A DNA stretch of 64,000 bases. Source: Vibrio mytili (GTDB lineage Bacteria > Pseudomonadota > Gammaproteobacteria > Enterobacterales > Vibrionaceae). The DNA lies in contig NZ_JXOK01000068.1 of assembly GCF_000830505.1 (NCBI RefSeq), forward strand, positions 1 through 64,000, read 5' to 3'. Position numbers and translations under genes: made by a program. The notes beneath the pieces were generated by a model, which was given only the letters and a program-made list of their open reading frames with translations, did not search any database and was not told the origin of the DNA. Positions 61,387-64,000 of this stretch are shown here, in pieces. Position 1 is the first letter of the stretch. Each line of letters begins with the position of its first letter.

Positions 61387-62178
61387 TTAATTCCCAAACA
61401 TCAATGCGGTCAGTACAAAGTCTAAGCCTAGTACTGCTAAAGAAGAATGCACAACAGTGCGCGTAGTGGCTCGGCTAATGCCTTCCGAAGTAGGAATAGC
61501 ATCATAACCGTTAAAGAGAGCGACCCAAGTCACCGTAATAGCAAAGACAAAACATTTGATCATACTATTACCGATGTCTCTACCAAGTTCGACCGAAGAC
61601 TGCATCGCCGACCAGAAACTCCCGTGATCAACGCCTTTCCAGTCGACACCGACAATCTGAGCGCCCCAGATCCCGACTGCCATAAAGATCATCGCCAATA
61701 ACGGCATTGAAATCGCCCCGGCCCAAAAACGTGGCGCAATAACACGCTTCAGCGGATCCACAGCCATCATTTCCAAGCTTGAAATTTGTTCCGTTGCTTT
61801 CATTAAGCCGATTTCAGCCGTCAGTGCTGACCCTGCTCGACCAGCGAACAACAACGCAGTTACCACAGGACCTAACTCTCTAAGTAGAGAGAGCGCAACC
61901 ATCTGACCAAGACTGCCTTCTGCTCCATAATCTATTAGAACGACATAACCTTGTAGACTCAACACCATGCCGATAAACAAACCGGACACAATGATGATCG
62001 CTAAAGATTGAACGCCAACCGAATAGAGCTGTTTAATTAACAGCGGAAAACCTTTAACGGGTTCGGGTTTGCTGAATATCGCCCCCATCAGCATGAACGT
62101 CGCCCGGCCAAAAGCTTCACAAATGGATAATGTGCGCCTGCCCAGCGAGGCGACAAACTGAATAAAGCTATCGACCAT
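61387..62178 (-). CDS. mlaE: Phospholipid ABC transporter permease MlaE
   Basis: A 263-residue permease with five or six helices and the typical wording LLFAGRAGSALTAEIGLMKA and EQISSLEMMAVDPLKRV. The ATG at 62178 after AAGGA is preferred; it lies inside the end of mlaF (11-bp overlap). A longer frame reaching 62346 overlaps mlaF and is not used. Confidence 0.94.
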   Translation of the reverse strand: MVDSFIQFVASLGRRTLSICEAFGRATFMLMGAIFSKPEPVKGFPLLIKQLYSVGVQSLAIIIVSGLFIGMVLSLQGYVVLIDYGAEGSLGQMVALSLLRELGPVVTALLFAGRAGSALTAEIGLMKATEQISSLEMMAVDPLKRVIAPRFWAGAISMPLLAMIFMAVGIWGAQIVGVDWKGVDHGSFWSAMQSSVELGRDIGNSMIKCFVFAITVTWVALFNGYDAIPTSEGISRATTRTVVHSSLAVLGLDFVLTALMFGN

Positions 62179-62971
62179 CAAATAAATCCTTTTCGATACT
62201 TTGAGAAGGGAAACGGAATGGAACGGGTCCATCTGCGGTTCCTTGAAGAAATTGCTGTACCCTAGGATCCGAATTTTGCTCCAGCTCTTCCGGTGTGCCA
62301 AAGGCAATAATTTTACCATCGGCAAGTAAGTATACCCAATCAGCAATACTCATGACTTCAGGAACGTCGTGTGACACCACGACAGACGTTAGGCCCAGTG
62401 CTTTATTCAAACTGCTGATCAGCTTTACTAACACTCCCATCGTGATCGGGTCTTGTCCAACAAAAGGCTCATCATACATGATCAGATCAGGGTCAAGAGC
62501 GATAGCACGGGCCAAAGCAGCTCGACGTGCCATACCACCTGACAACTCACTCGGCATCAGTTGCGCAGCGCCACGCAAGCCAACTGCCTCCAGCTTAAGG
62601 AGTACCATGGTACGAATAATGTCTTCTGAAAGCTGAGTGTGTTCACGCAGTGGAAAAGCAACATTATCAAAGACATTCAAATCCGTGAATAACGCACCAG
62701 ATTGAAACAACATGCTCATTTTCTTGCGAGCATGATACAGTTTCTTACGTGAAAGTGATGGTATGTTATCACCATCAAACCAAATTTCTCCTTTTTCGGG
62801 ATACAACTGTCCGCCAATCAGGCGCAACAGTGTGGTTTTCCCAATTCCCGATGGCCCCATAATCGCCGTCACTTTACCTTCAGGAACTTGTAGATCAATA
62901 CCATCAAAGATCTTACGCTCTCCACGCCAAAAAGTGAGGTTTTTCACGGTGACTAAATCGTTGTTCGACAT
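62168..62971 (-). CDS. mlaF: Phospholipid ABC transporter ATP-binding protein MlaF
   Basis: A 267-residue ATPase with Walker A GPSGIGKTT, the signature SELSGGMARR and Walker B LIMYDEPF. Together with MlaE, D and B it moves phospholipids between membranes. First gene of the operon. Confidence 0.96.
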   Translation of the reverse strand: MSNNDLVTVKNLTFWRGERKIFDGIDLQVPEGKVTAIMGPSGIGKTTLLRLIGGQLYPEKGEIWFDGDNIPSLSRKKLYHARKKMSMLFQSGALFTDLNVFDNVAFPLREHTQLSEDIIRTMVLLKLEAVGLRGAAQLMPSELSGGMARRAALARAIALDPDLIMYDEPFVGQDPITMGVLVKLISSLNKALGLTSVVVSHDVPEVMSIADWVYLLADGKIIAFGTPEELEQNSDPRVQQFLQGTADGPVPFRFPSQSIEKDLFDGR

Positions 62972-63349
62972 ATCATCTCTTCTACTTTATGTAGCACTAA
63001 CGCTCATAGGGTCGTCCAGCCAACTTACACTAGTTGGTATTCTTGATGACTTTATTAAGAATCCTAAAACCGACGTCGGTACAATAATTAGGCTGCAATC
63101 ATAAGCACATTAGCATTCAATTTAAAGCACTGTTCGATTTTATGAAACCAAAGATTGTGCACAAACTCCCTACTGAGACTAAACGGGACTTAAAAACACC
63201 ATCGATAGTCCCCCACAATTAAACTGACATTAGTCTGCTCAAATTCGTTACTAGCCATTAATTTATTTGTTGTTTATCTTCCATTTTCAGCAACAACAGG
63301 TCAAAATTAGCGGTTACTCATTTTACTTATCTACTATGTGGGATTTATC
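62972..63349. promoter_or_regulatory. Divergent promoter region mlaF/yrbG
   Basis: About 380 bases with no gene, expected to hold promoters for the mla-murA operon and for yrbG. No clear operator was seen. Confidence 0.4.
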
Positions 63350-64000
63350 ATGCTCGAAGCCGTAGCGCTGCTCATCGTTGGTCTTGTCTTACTCGTTTGG
63401 AGTGCCGATAAACTGGTTTTCGGCTCAGCAGCAATCGCCCGGAACGTCGGCATTTCTCCTCTTGTGATCGGCATGACGATTCTTGCTATGGGTTCGTCTG
63501 CGCCTGAAATGATGGTGTCAGCGACCGCTGCATTGGATGGAAAAACCGATACCGCAGTCGGTAATGTTTTAGGGTCAAACATCGCTAACATCGCACTCAT
63601 TTTAGGCATTACAGCGTTAATAAAACCGCTCTCTATTAACTCGGGGGTCATTCGTCGTGAGCTCCCTTTGATGATCGCTGTTACGTTACTGGCAGGCGGT
63701 CTATTATGGAACAATCATTTAGGCTTTTATGAAGGCATTTTATTGTTTGTTCTGTTTGGCTTGTTTTTGTTTGCAATGTTGCATATTAGCCGTAAAGAGC
63801 AACAGTCTGGGGACAATTTCCTTAATGAGCAGGAATCTGAAATTCCTGAAGGCGTAAGCAACTCAAAAGCCGCGATGTGGGTCGTATTGGGTTTGGTCCT
63901 ACTTCCTTTAGCCGCCAATATGCTGGTAGATAATGCCGTAATCATTGCCAAGTTTTTCGGGATGAGCGATCTGGTGATCGGCTTAACCATCATTGCGATC
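63350..64000 (+). CDS. yrbG: Calcium/sodium antiporter YrbG (partial)
   Basis: Open from ATG 63350, preceded by GGGA, to the window end; 217 codons are visible. It has the CaCA-family repeat alpha-1: GSAAIARNVGISPLVIGMTI and GSSAPEMMVSATAALDG, with GNVLGSNIANIALILG. A second half with the matching alpha-2 repeat should follow outside the window. The last residues visible (SDLVIGLTIIAI) begin that repeat. Divergent from mlaF, the usual place for yrbG. Confidence 0.92.
   Translation, partial: MLEAVALLIVGLVLLVWSADKLVFGSAAIARNVGISPLVIGMTILAMGSSAPEMMVSATAALDGKTDTAVGNVLGSNIANIALILGITALIKPLSINSGVIRRELPLMIAVTLLAGGLLWNNHLGFYEGILLFVLFGLFLFAMLHISRKEQQSGDNFLNEQESEIPEGVSNSKAAMWVVLGLVLLPLAANMLVDNAVIIAKFFGMSDLVIGLTIIAI

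Noticed and set aside
63334..63993. Minus-strand frames at the window end
   Set aside because: Antisense shadows of the partial yrbG gene on the plus strand, which has the CaCA repeat motifs.
1..64000. CRISPR array or prophage structural genes
   Set aside because: No regularly spaced repeats and no capsid, terminase or tail genes were seen.

Overview
The window is chromosomal DNA from a Vibrio-type gammaproteobacterium. The right third holds a set of genes and a gene order familiar from Vibrio chromosome I: lptG/lptF opposite pepA-holC-valS, rraB, arcA-argF/arcB, pyrBI with an attenuator leader, ridA, plsC, murA-ibaG-mlaBCDEF and yrbG (cut by the window end). The left edge shows two tandem rRNA-type promoters pointing out of the window.

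Layout. 1-6.1 kb: rrn promoters, an HD-GYP c-di-GMP phosphodiesterase, an SDR oxidoreductase, a histidine-rich lipoprotein, and a three-gene set (SDR, VTT-like membrane protein, AraC-type regulator). 6.3-39.9 kb: a mosaic island of about 33 kb at a tRNA-Leu(CAA) gene. The intact tRNA lies at the right edge (39828-39912). A 54-nt copy of its 3' half lies at the left edge (6604-6657), and about 200 nt of downstream DNA is also duplicated. 40-64 kb: ordinary backbone.

Inside the island, from left to right: an uncharacterised 231-aa gene, GGDEF genes (one intact, one a remnant), a decayed IS1111-type IS110 element abutting the tip of a decayed IS5 element, and a solitary glgC. Then comes the most distinctive part, a pipolin-like module (about 14.5-22.9 kb). 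It encodes an 897-aa family B DNA polymerase with YxGG, A, B, C and KTR motifs like those of primer-independent PolB, an RNase HI-fold protein with a viroplasmin-like N-terminus, a helix-turn-helix repeat protein, a 141-aa unknown, an AlpA-like excisionase, a frameshifted tyrosine integrase and a divergent 435-aa unknown. Next are a group IIC intron placed directly behind an intrinsic terminator, a three-gene cluster of very small proteins (65, 45 and 40 aa) divergent from a frameshifted WYL regulator, a DUF2787 set with a second (P4-type, frameshifted) integrase, an XRE-cupin / B3/4 / ArgO-like trio, and a run of c-di-GMP genes (GGDEF, GGDEF-EAL, PAS-GGDEF) with a NYN/PIN-like gene.

Working picture: the polymerase operon, excisionase and integrase form a self-mobilising unit nested in an older tRNA-Leu island that keeps gaining and losing cargo. 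Many island genes carry single-base frameshifts. Several fit one missing or extra base in or beside a base run, so either the island is decaying or the assembly has indel errors; a few in-frame stops are independent of this. A palindromic hairpin occurs at 14.6 and 37.3 kb, and a second short repeat family occurs at four places in the island. No rRNA gene body, CRISPR array or complete prophage structural module was seen.
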